From Flaccisagitta enflata (taxonomy: Eukaryota; Chaetognatha; Sagittoidea; Aphragmophora): a stretch of DNA of 64,000 bases. Positions 36,652-45,733 of this stretch are shown in pieces (position 1 is the first letter of the stretch; each line of letters begins with the position of its first letter). The translations under genes and the position numbers were made by a program. Where the stretch lies: positions 32,984,001 to 33,048,000 of the forward strand of contig OZ231127.1 of NCBI GenBank assembly GCA_965153355.1, in the 5' to 3' direction. The notes beneath the pieces are model-generated. The model was not told the origin of the DNA. It searched no databases and worked only from the letters and a program-made list of their open reading frames with translations.

Positions 36652-38170
36652 TTTATAGATGCGTCCTCGCATTTCTATGATAGGCGATGTCCGTCCGTTG
36701 GTTGGTTGGTTGGTCCGTTAGTCGGTTATGCATTACACTCTTTTCTTTGAGTAAGGACAAAGTTTATAAGGACATGAGGCTGAAATTTTGCTAAAGAATT
36801 AAGGACATTTTAAGGACAAAGCCTAGCCTCAGATTTGAAGAAAAACGATTTTTGATTTATAATTTTAACTGTTTTTACGCAAATTCACAGAGAAAAAAAA
36901 TCTCATTTATAAGAAATAACAATCTGTTTTATGAAATGAAATTCTATTTTGCTATGAACAGCAGTCATTGTCATTTGTAACTTGGATAACCTTATACAGT
37001 TAAACCCCGCTCTAACGGATTTTAGGGGACCAACAGTTTTCTTCTGTTGTAGGCGGACTTCTGTTATTGCCAACAAAGGAAATAAAAGAAATTAACTTGA
37101 AGGGACTTTAAATGTGTCTGTTATAGGCGGAATTTTGTTGGTGGCGGGTCCGTTAAAGCGGGGTTCAACTGTACTGTACATCAATTATATCAATGTATAT
37201 AATATAATCATAAAGAAATCAGAGAAAAGTATTAAGGATACGTTAAAAACATTTCAGCCTGGAATTTGCAAAAAATTAAGGACATCCCAGCTTCAGAAAA
37301 AATTTACTGGTCCTTATAAAAAGGAAAAAGTGTAATCTCTATAAAAGTGCATTACACGCTGTATTTTGTCTAAGAACACTGTTTATAAGAACATCAGCCT
37401 CAAATTTGGTGAAAAAAAAAGAACATCTTAAGAACATGCCTAGGCTCAGATGTTGGCATGAATATATTCTTAAGTACGTTTTTGTATGATTTTTTAAGGA
37501 AACTCTGAAAAAGAATTTGTACAGAATCCTCCAACTTAAACAATTCAATCACTTACCTTAATCATCAATATTCTTTTTAATTTCATACCTTACAAAAACA
37601 AAATTTTGTATGGACTGAGAGTAAGAAATGTTTATTTCATTGAATATAAATAGCGAGCAGCTATGATAAAGAATCTTCAATGCTATAAAAATAAGAACAG
37701 GTTAAGAACGTTTGAGCCTGAAAATTGGTTTAAAATAAGAACGCTGAGCCTCACTTCAAAAACCTGTGTTCTTATAAAAAATACGGCGTGTATCATTATC
37801 ATCATCATCACCAATCACCATTACTGTTAATATCTTCATCATTGTCGTCGTCATAAACGCGTTCATCAGCATTATCATCAATAGCCTAGTCATCACCACA
37901 GTTGTTGTCATTGTTGTAATCGTTGTTGTTTTCGTCGTCGTAATCATCCAAATATAGTAACACCATTTTGTGTTCAACCATATCAATACTAAATAAACTA
38001 ATAGTTAGACCAAATATAGTCATACCATGCTAAGAAATACCACATGAAGCAAAGCCATATAAAGTAAGACCGTGTAAAGTAATACAATTTAAGAAACTAA
38101 GACCATATACAGTAATATCATATAATCGTAAAACCGGACGCATCGTTGGCCTATTGGTCCTTGTATCGCT
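36652..38170 (-). mobile_element. HP element, subfamily 4, large copy with nested MITE
   Basis: The hairpin AGATGC-GTCCTC-GCATTT (36657-36674, one weak pair) is followed by CGTTGGTTGGTTGG. The centre is TAAGGACA- and AAGAACA-rich repeats, an ATCATC tract and AGACCATATAAAGTAATAC units. The far end is GGACGCATCGTTGGCCTATT then CCTTGTATCG. GGACGCATC is the exact inverse of the hairpin's GATGCGTCC. The MITE at 36997-37171 is inserted inside. The last bases of the far end are lost in the T-rich tract that follows. Confidence 0.6.
36997..37171. mobile_element. pogo/Tigger-like MITE, 175 bp
   Basis: The ends CAGTTAAACCCCGCTC and GCGGGGTTCAACTG are flanked by TA (36995-36996 and 37172-37173). It is the same type as 35295-35470. 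Confidence 0.82.
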
Positions 38171-38186
38171 CTTTTTTTTCCGTCTT

Positions 38187-38611
38187 TCATTCATTCATTC
38201 ATTCTTTCTTTTTTCTTTTTTCTTTCTTTTTTTTTTTCTTTTTTTTTTTCTTTTTCTTTCTTTTTTTTTTCTTTTTCTTTCTTTTTCTTTCTTTTTTTCT
38301 TTTTCTTTTTTTTTTCTTTTTCTTTTTTTTCTTTTTCTTTTTCTTTTTTTTTTTTCTTTTTTTCTTTTTCTTTTTTGCTTTTTGCTTTTTGCTTTTTGCT
38401 TTTTCTTTTTTTCTTTTTCTCTTTTTTCTCTTTTTCTCTTTTTCTCTTTTTCTCTTTTTTTCTTGTTTTCTTGTTTTCTTGTTTCTTTTTCTTTTTCTTT
38501 TTTTTTCTTTTTTTCTTTTTTTTCTTTTTCTTTTTCTTTTTTCTCTTTTTCTTTTTCTTTTTTTCTTTTTTTCTTTTTTTTTTTCTTTCTTTTTTTCTTT
38601 TTTTTTTTTTC

Positions 38612-38642
<31 letters not shown>

Positions 38643-38735
38643 TTTTTTCTTTCTTTCTTTGTATCTTTGTTTCTTTCTTTTTTTCTTTCTTTGTTTCTTT
38701 GTTTCTTTCTTTGTTTCTTTGTTTGTTTCTTTTTT

Positions 38736-38815
<80 letters not shown>

Positions 38816-38819
38816 GCAT

Positions 38820-38879
<60 letters not shown>

Positions 38880-38885
38880 TTTTGT
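38187..38885. repeat. TTTTTC/TTTC polypyrimidine tract, about 700 bp
   Basis: Nearly pure T/C on this strand, grading from TTTTTC units on the left to regular TTTC units on the right. All long Phe/Lys/Glu frames across it are artefacts. Confidence 0.95.
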
Positions 38886-38911
38886 CTCTTTCCATCCATC
38901 CATTGATGGCG

Positions 38912-39110
38912 TTTTTAGTTGCGGACACGCAACTCTACAAGAGGCTTTGTCCGTCCGTTGGTCCGTCTATTGGTCCGTCACACTCAAGTCGAAATTTCGA
39001 AAACGGGCATTTATATTTCTGCAGTTGGTATTGAGTGTATGTGAGTGCGTTGGAGGGGGGTTGGGGGTGGGGTTGGGGTGAGGCTGGGGGTTGACCCCGC
39101 GTCACTTGTT
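38912..39110 (-). mobile_element. HP element, subfamily 2
   Basis: T5 and AGTTGC-GGACAC-GCAACT (38917-38934) are followed by CTCTACAAGAGGCTTTGTCC and CCGTTGGTCCG. A G-rich part (GGGGTTGGGGTGAGGC) comes before the end GACCCCGCGTCACTTGTT. The same end sequence occurs at 56510. Confidence 0.8.
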
Positions 39111-39129
39111 CTTCTTGCGAGCGTGAAAT

Positions 39130-39231
<102 letters not shown>

Positions 39232-39442
39232 GCCACTTTACCACAAACCTCCCGTTCTCTCCCCCTTTTTAGCTATCAGCAAGCTGTGGTGCAAATAATG
39301 TTTGGTACAAATAGTGCTTGGCGTAGGCACTAGGCAATCCTCTTTACGCTTATGACGGCTGCGTTGACGTAATACCCTAGCGTAATCGCAGTCCTCGGTT
39401 GTTTTTTTCTTTACTTGTAAAGAGACAAAGAGGATGAGGTGG

Positions 39443-39653
39443 TTTTTAGTCGCGTGCACGCGACTCTATGACCCACTCTGTCCGTCGGTCCGTCGGTCGG
39501 TCGGTCCGTCGGAAACACTTTGCTTTTTTCGGCGTTTTTGGGCGTTTTTTGCATTACTGCTCCTGCTTTTAGTTGTTTTGTCTTTTGGTCTTTTGGTCTT
39601 TTAGTCTTTTAGTATTCAAGACCGCACGCGACTTGTAACGCGTTGGCCTTGTT
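39443..39653 (-). mobile_element. HP element, subfamily 1, complete copy
   Basis: T5 and the perfect hairpin AGTCGC-GTGCAC-GCGACT (39448-39465) are followed by GTCGGTCCGTCGGTCGG, then TTTTTTGCATTACTGCTCCT. A GTCTTTTGGTCTTTTAGTCT array is the copy-specific centre. It ends GCACGCGACTTGTAACGCGT then TGGCCTTGTT. GCACGCGACT is the inverse of AGTCGCGTGC. It lies 58 bp before the BEL 5' LTR. Confidence 0.82.
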
Positions 39654-39796
39654 TTTAAACTTATTTGTTTAATGTTTACTTCCGCTCGATAATCGCGGCG
39701 TCAATAGTAATTATTAAAAATGGAATTATGAATTTGACCATTTTTATGTTCTATCTTTCTGTCTCTGTCTATCTTTTTCTATCCTCTCAAATATCC

Positions 39797-39802
39797 TATA
39801 AA
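39797..39802 (+). promoter_or_regulatory. TATA-like box in 5' LTR
   Basis: TATAAA, conserved at 60412-60417 in the 3' LTR. It is a plausible core promoter for the element. Confidence 0.5.
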
Positions 39803-40104
39803 TTTCCAGACAGAGAAGGCGCCGGCTTTTCCGTTGTAACTAAAACAATGATTTCTTGAGAAAGAGAACTTTGTAACTTATAATTTACAATTTAGTTCCG
39901 GTAAAAAGTGAAATGGCATGAAAGCCTATTGGTCAATATTATTGCATTCTGTTTTCTGATTGGATACTGTAATTCTATTACGTTCTCAGCTGAATACTGT
40001 TATTCTCTTTGTGTGTGAAAACTGCATCGTAAGAAAGTAACTTTTCCACTTATTCAGTCTTGATTCAAACCTTTCTCTGCGCACAACCTTCCTTCTCATC
40101 CTTT

Positions 40105-40110
40105 AATAAA
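40105..40110 (+). promoter_or_regulatory. Polyadenylation signal in LTR
   Basis: AATAAA, matched at 60720-60725 in the 3' LTR, where it would act in transcript end formation. Confidence 0.5.
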
Positions 40111-40308
40111 TTCTATATATTCGTAAGAAACTGGGCTTTGTAAATTTAGCCTCTTGATACTCAAAACTTGAGATACTTAGTTCATCCTTATCAGCAGCTA
40201 TTACACGTTACAGTTATCTCTACTTATTCAGAATTAGCTCTAGCCTATTCTTAGTTCTAACAGCCGACTAACAGACCAACCATTACCCTAAGACGCCTGA
40301 ACTTTAAA

Positions 40309-40326
40309 TGGCGTCCCTGGGTTTTG
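40309..40326 (+). promoter_or_regulatory. Primer-binding site
   Basis: TGGCGTCCCTGGGTTTTG starts immediately after the 5' LTR. The TGG start complements a tRNA CCA end. The tRNA was not identified. Confidence 0.6.
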
Positions 40327-40802
40327 TGTGACAACCACTAAAAAAACCTTGTAAACACATTGAGATAATTCAGTTTAAATAGAGATATCTTGACGCGATC
40401 ATCTTTTTGTATCATCTATCTGCATTAGCACTTTATTCAGACATTATTGTGTCATTCAAAATTAATGTCTGGACGATTTGCCTATGCAAACCCTCATCAT
40501 CAATATCATCATTGATTGAAAATCTTCATACGAGAGAGTTTCCGCGTGAGTTGAAGCTTAAAAAAGATCGAGAAAAAAGTGTACTCTTTCCTTCAACCTA
40601 GAACTCGCATAAACGAATCCCTCGACTTGAGTTCTAACCACTATAAGGGAATAAAAATCCGGTTATAGAGAATAAAATCCGGTTGTAGTGAACACAAGTT
40701 CACTATTGAAGGATTCTACTGTTGGAGTCTGAAATTTGACTAAACTGTTGAGCGAGCCCGGGTACGCTCGAAAACTCAAATCCCGAGTTTAGTCTGTTTG
40801 GA
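40327..40802 (+). other. BEL leader, first part
   Basis: Untranslated leader sequence between the primer-binding site and the HP insertion. A short repeat AATAAAAATCCGGTTATAG / AATAAAATCCGGTTGTAG lies at about 40650-40690. No coding frame is supported. Confidence 0.5.
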
Positions 40803-42066
40803 AACAAGGCCAACACCTATAAGTCGCGTGCAGGACAAAAATAACTGAACTGACCTGACTCCTTATTGTATCTTTTTATCGAAAATCAGACTTAAACGCA
40901 ACCCAAACCAGACCCAAACCAGAATCAAACCAGAATCAAACCAGACTCAAACCAGACTCAAACCAGACTCAAACCAGACTCAAACCAGACTCAAACCAGA
41001 CTCAAACCAGACTCAAACCAGAATTAAACCAGACCGAAACCAGACTGAAACCAGACCTAAACCAGACCTAAATCAGACCTAAACCAGACCTTAACCAGAC
41101 CTTAACCAGCAGAGTTAAACCAGCAGATTTAAACCAGCAGATTTAAACCAGCAGACTTTAACCATCAGACTTTAACCATCAGACTTCACCCAGCAGACTT
41201 TAACCAGCAGACTTTAACCAGCAGACATCAACCAGCAGACTTTAACCAAAAATGACCAAAAATGACCAAAAATGACCAAAAATGACCAAAAATGACCAAA
41301 AATGACCAAAAATGACCAAAAATGACCAAAAATGACCAAAAATGACCAAAAATGACCAAAAATGACCAAAAATGACCAAAATGACCAAAAATGACCAAAA
41401 ATGACCAAAATGACCAAAAATGACCAAAAATGACCAAAAATGACCAAAAATGACCAAAAATGACCAAAATGACCAAAATGACCAAAAATGACCAAAAATG
41501 ACCAAAAATGACCAAAATGACCAAAAAAGACCAAAAATGACCAAAAATGACCAAAGACGACCAAAAATGACCAAAAATGACCAAAAATGATCAAAAATGA
41601 TCAAAAATGACCAAAATTGACCAAAATGACAAAAATAACCAAAATGACCAAGAATGACCAAAAATAACCAAAATGACCAAAAATGACCAAAAATGATCAA
41701 AAATGATCAAAAATGATCAAAAATGATCAAAAATGACCAAAAATGACCAAAAATGACCAAAAATGACCAAAAATGACCAAAAACGACAAAAAATAATGAA
41801 AAATGACCAAAAATGACCAAAAATGACCAAAGTGACCAAAATGACCAAAATGACCAAAATGACCAAAATGACCAAAAATGACCAAAAATGACCAAAAATG
41901 ACTAAAAGCAACCAATAATTCCCAAAAACAACAAAAAAATGACTCAAATTAACTCCAGATGACCCAAAAAGACGAAAAAAAGCTAAGCGTTACGGACCGA
42001 CGGACGGACCGACGGACGGACCGACCGACGGAGCAGGTTGTAGAGTCGCGTGCACGCGACTAAAAA
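40803..42066 (+). mobile_element. HP element, subfamily 1, expanded copy in the BEL leader
   Basis: It starts AACAAGGCCAACACCTATA then AGTCGCGTGCAGGACA, and ends with GGACCGACGGACGG, GTTGTAG, the perfect hairpin AGTCGC-GTGCAC-GCGACT (42044-42061) and A5. Between them are three arrays: CAAACCAGACT units of 11 bp (about 40910-41100), AACCAGCAGACTTT units of 13-14 bp (41105-41245) and AAAAATGACC units of 9-10 bp (41245-41950, about 65 copies). The repeated WSFLVIFGHF-type frames on the reverse strand are translations of the last array. Confidence 0.85.
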
Positions 42067-42388
42067 GTCGTAAAATCTAATCTTTTCTTTCTCTTTTCCC
42101 ATTAGGTGTGTAAGCCTTGGACACGTCAACTGATACATAATATTTCTTTAGGTGTGGAACACTATTACATGCATCTCACATAACCAAGAAGAAGCATTAA
42201 AAGCGAGTGTGGCACACATATTTGCACAACTTTTTGCACTACATCATTAACACTTCCTTACTCGCTAGATGAATCTTATCCCAGATTCATCTCTACTTAC
42301 TAACTGAACTGATACTATCAGACTAGTGCATATTTGCATGCATTTTCCCGCAAGGCGGCGATAATTGTAAATTGTTAATTGTTAATTG
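42067..42388 (+). other. BEL leader between HP element and 32-bp array
   Basis: No gene. TTAATTGTTAATTGTT repeats precede the array. Confidence 0.45.
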
Positions 42389-42960
42389 TTGCTTATTCCC
42401 ACAAAGTGGAAGCATTAATAGGTACCTTTCCCACAAGGTGGAAGCATTAATAGGTACCTTTCCCACAAGGTGGAAGCATTAATAGGTACCTTTCCCACAA
42501 GGTGGAAGCATTAATAGGTACCTTTCCCACAAGGTGGAAGCATTAATAGGTACCTTTCCCACAAGGTGGAGGCATTAATAGGTACCTTTCCCACAAGGTG
42601 GAGGCATTAATAGGTACCTTTCCACAAGGTGGAGGCATTAATAGGTACCTTTCCCACAAGGTGGAAGCATTAATAGGTACCTTTCCCACAAGGTGGAGGC
42701 ATTAATAGGTACCTTTCCCACAAGGTGGAGGCATTAATAGGTACCTTTCCCACAAGGTGGAGGCATTAATAGGTACCTTTCCCACAAGGTGGAGGCATTA
42801 ATAGGTACCTTTCCCACAAGGTGGAGGCATTAATAGGTACTTTTCCCACAAGGTGGAAGCATTGATAGGTACTTTTCCCACGAGGTGGAGACCTTAATAG
42901 GTACTATTCCCACAAGGTGGAGGCATTAATAGATACTAGATTCCCGCAAAGCACTGCGGA
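42389..42960 (+). repeat. 32-bp minisatellite, about 17 copies, in BEL leader
   Basis: Unit GCATTAATAGGTACCTTTCC plus CACAAGGTGGAA, at exact 32-bp spacing (42421, 42453, 42485 and on). Diverged units with GCAAAGCACTGCGGAGGC continue to about 43085. There are no unique spacers, so it is not a CRISPR array. Confidence 0.95.
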
Positions 42961-43119
42961 GGCATTAATAGATACTTGGTGACTGCTAAGCACTGCAGAG
43001 GCATTGATAGATAATTGGTTCCCGATAAGCACTGCGGAGGCATTAATAGGTACTTGATTCCCGCAAAGCACCGCGGACGCATTAATTATACTTACTAAGG
43101 ATTGGGCGGATGCCTATTT

Positions 43120-43550
43120 TCATGCATACTAAAGCTTAGGCGGATGCCTATTTTCTTTCATACTATTGCTTAGGCAGTATGCCCGATTTTGTACCTGCTT
43201 GGCAGAGAAAAAACATACCTGTTGCTTAGGCAGTATGCCCGATTTTGTACCTGCTTGGCAGAGAAAAGACATACCTGTTGCTTAGGCAGTATGCCCGATT
43301 TTGTACCTGCTTGGCAGAGAAAAAACATACCTGTTGCTTAGGCAGTATGCCTGATTTTGTACCTGCTTGGCTAAGAAAAAACATACCTGTTGCTTAGGCA
43401 GTATGCCCGATTTTGTACCTGCTTGGCAGAGAAAAAACATACCTGTTGTTTAGGCAGTATGCCCGATTTTGTACCTGCTTGGCAGAGAAAAAACATACCT
43501 TTAGCTTAGGCAGTATGCCCGATTTGTGCCCGCTAAACGGAGAAAAAACA
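43120..43550 (+). repeat. 56-bp minisatellite, seven copies, in BEL leader
   Basis: CAGTATGCCCGATTTTGTAC recurs at 43175, 43231, 43287, 43343, 43399, 43455 and 43511, exactly 56 bp apart. Each unit also holds CTGCTTGGCAGAGAAAAAAC and ATACCTGTTGCTTAGG. Confidence 0.95.
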
Positions 43551-43559
43551 AACCAATTT

Positions 43560-44026
43560 CCACAAGTTTAAATGGCATATGTGGAGGATGTGATCACATC
43601 AAATTTGAAAATAAAATTCTCAACTTATAAAACCCTTTCCAGGGTTGTGTTCACACTAACTCCAACTTTGAATTAATTGAAGAGTGTGTTCGCACTAAAT
43701 CTGATATTGATTTATTCTGAAAAAAGGGAGTGTGTTCACACTAAATTTGGCTTTTAAATTTATTCTGAAAGAGCCTGTGTTCACACTTGATCTGAAAATC
43801 AATAACATCTGGAAGGAATGTGTACATGCTAAATCTGATAAGCACATTACCACATTAAACCATTATCATTTGAATTGAAAAAAAAAAAGAAAATTCTTGC
43901 TCCAACCCTTCCCCCTTCCCTCAACCTCATCTTAAATCAATCTAAAAAAAAGAAAAAAAAGAAGAATTGATTGGAGGAATTTGAGGCATTTGAAGAATTT
44001 GAGGAAAATATGTGAGGAAAAAATAA
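43560..44026 (+). other. BEL leader before gag
   Basis: A degenerate repeat of about 60 bp (GTGTTCACACTAAATTTG forms near 43650, 43690, 43735 and 43785) is followed by A- and GA-rich sequence. The gag start lies in AAATGG context, preceded by a TAA. Confidence 0.6.
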
Positions 44027-45733
44027 ATGGATACAAGAAAGTGCAATAGATGCTGGAAATATTTTGATGTACAAACTCACCCATCGCATTTACCAGACAA
44101 TCTTTGCTATACTTGCTATACTTGGATTTTAACAGTCACTTACCGACACTTTGGGGAATTCAATACCCCTACCCCTACCCTAGAAGACACCATGGAAGTA
44201 CTTAAACATGAAATCGCGGAATTTGAAAAGACTCTCTCTCCAGAGGAAGCTGCAATATTGAAACAAACAAGGAATGAACGGAGAACTGTGCGTGCACAAA
44301 TCACAAAAGCAGTTAACAAACTGGATGCTGCTCTTACATCGGCAGACAAATTTGCTGTAAAACGGATTGTTGCAGAGTTGACTAAAATTCAGGAAAAGTT
44401 GTCACTCAAAGACGAGGATGTATGGGCCTTGATGTCGGATAAATGTGTATTAGCAGATCAAGCCATGGGGGCAGAGTGGTCGGACTCAGCAGATAATGCC
44501 CTTTTCAATGCCGACAAATTTCTGGATGGAACCGACCCATCCCAGGCCCCACCCCCATCCTCATCCCCATCCTCACAAAGCAATAGTACGAAGGCAAGAT
44601 TGCCAAAAATGGATCTCCCGAAATTTACCGGCAAATCCCCTTCGGAATATCAGGGATGGTGGAATGCGTTTGAATCACTCATAGATGGTCGATCCGACCT
44701 ATCAAAGGTCGACAAATTGATCTATTTGAAAAATTGCTGCATTGAGGGTGCAAGTGGTCTGGCTGATGGATACAGTCTTACCGAGGATAACTATGAACAT
44801 TTAAAACTTGCACTTAAAGACATGTATGGTCACCCGCGTTTAATTCAACAGTCTCATGCAGAAAATATTTTGGATCTCCACTCCTTTGAAACGGAAAGTA
44901 TCAAACCGTTTCTCACAACACTCGAGACTTCTATGCGCTGTCTTGCAGAATATGGCATTGACATGGAAAATGGGGCATGGATCATAGTTCCCATTGTGCA
45001 AAAGTTGATGCCAAAGGAGTTAGCGCAAAAATGGTGCGAGGAAATCCACGATGATACATCGTTTTCAACAAAAAAGTTGATTGAATTTCTGCATGAAAAA
45101 ATGCTATGCTACGGATCTGTGCAGGAGCAGAAGGCTGATCGAAAGCCTAAAGACACACGACCAAAAACTACCCTCATGCTTGCATCCACAAGCATGACTG
45201 CATGCCCATGTTGCGGTCAGAACCACAGGATCTATAAATGTGGAAAATTTCTGAAAATGGCACCTGCGGAGAGACGCAACTTTGCGTACAAAAATAGACT
45301 CTGTCGTAGGTGTCTGGGTCCGTACAGCCCTGAACACTTGAAGAAGTGTGAGTGGAAATGTAAAAAATGCAATGACTCACATAATCATCTTCTTCATACG
45401 GGTCAAAATGAGGGTCAAGGCAGCGGGAAGCATAACTCGCAGACCCATGGATCTCGCAAGTGGCAGAACCCACAAAGTTCGCGAAATGGAAATCCATCAA
45501 AAAGACCCTACCAAGGTCAAAAGGTAGATGGTCAAAAGGGCAACCCCGCTCAAGCTGCAAATGGCGGCCAAAGGGAGGACACAAATGCCGGTGGGTTGGC
45601 TCAGGGCACTGTTGTTAACTCACTCCATAGCACCACAAACCATAAAAAAATGGCTGTGCTAAAAAACTTTAAGGCGGTTCCAAAAGAGAAACCGAATTCT
45701 ACAGTGCGTTCTCTCATTGATGATGGATCTTAG
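44027..45733 (+). CDS. gag: BEL/Pao Gag polyprotein with start of protease
   Basis: 568 codons. The N-terminus has a small CxxC...CxxC cluster (about residues 6-30). A charged helical region follows (about 55-135), then a Pro/Ser-rich linker (about 172-190). From about residue 195 (LPKMDLPKFTGKSPSEYQGW) it matches the DUF1759-type capsid region of BEL/Pao Gag. Two Cys/His knuckle groups at about 388-460 (CPCCGQNHRIYKC, CRRCLG, CKKCNDSHNHLLH) are nucleocapsid-like. After a Gly/Gln/Asn-rich linker it runs in frame into the aspartic protease motif LIDDGS, where an amber codon (45731-45733) ends it. Pol continues in the same frame. Confidence 0.9.
   Translation: MDTRKCNRCWKYFDVQTHPSHLPDNLCYTCYTWILTVTYRHFGEFNTPTPTLEDTMEVLKHEIAEFEKTLSPEEAAILKQTRNERRTVRAQITKAVNKLDAALTSADKFAVKRIVAELTKIQEKLSLKDEDVWALMSDKCVLADQAMGAEWSDSADNALFNADKFLDGTDPSQAPPPSSSPSSQSNSTKARLPKMDLPKFTGKSPSEYQGWWNAFESLIDGRSDLSKVDKLIYLKNCCIEGASGLADGYSLTEDNYEHLKLALKDMYGHPRLIQQSHAENILDLHSFETESIKPFLTTLETSMRCLAEYGIDMENGAWIIVPIVQKLMPKELAQKWCEEIHDDTSFSTKKLIEFLHEKMLCYGSVQEQKADRKPKDTRPKTTLMLASTSMTACPCCGQNHRIYKCGKFLKMAPAERRNFAYKNRLCRRCLGPYSPEHLKKCEWKCKKCNDSHNHLLHTGQNEGQGSGKHNSQTHGSRKWQNPQSSRNGNPSKRPYQGQKVDGQKGNPAQAANGGQREDTNAGGLAQGTVVNSLHSTTNHKKMAVLKNFKAVPKEKPNSTVRSLIDDGS

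Larger units (their letters stand above)
39712..40308 (+). repeat. 5' LTR of the BEL/Pao element
   Basis: It starts TATTAAAAATGG and ends CTTTAAA, so it lacks the usual TG...CA ends. It aligns to the 3' LTR with no gap (constant offset 20615). I counted six differences over 597 bp: near 39824, 39890, 40088, 40205 and two close together near 40300. That is about 99% identity. Confidence 0.92.

Noticed and set aside
38146-39081. Frames of 200-311 codons of Phe/Ser/Leu or Lys/Glu/Arg
   Set aside because: They lie on a 700-bp T/C tract; composition alone keeps them open.
41214-41947. Long frames with a repeated WSFLVIFGHF-type motif on the minus strand
   Set aside because: The 10-bp AAAAATGACC array produces the same motif in all three frames; there is no non-repeat coding sequence.
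42389-43550. Regular direct repeats resembling a CRISPR array
   Set aside because: The units are contiguous with no unique spacers, the host is an animal genome, and there are no cas genes.
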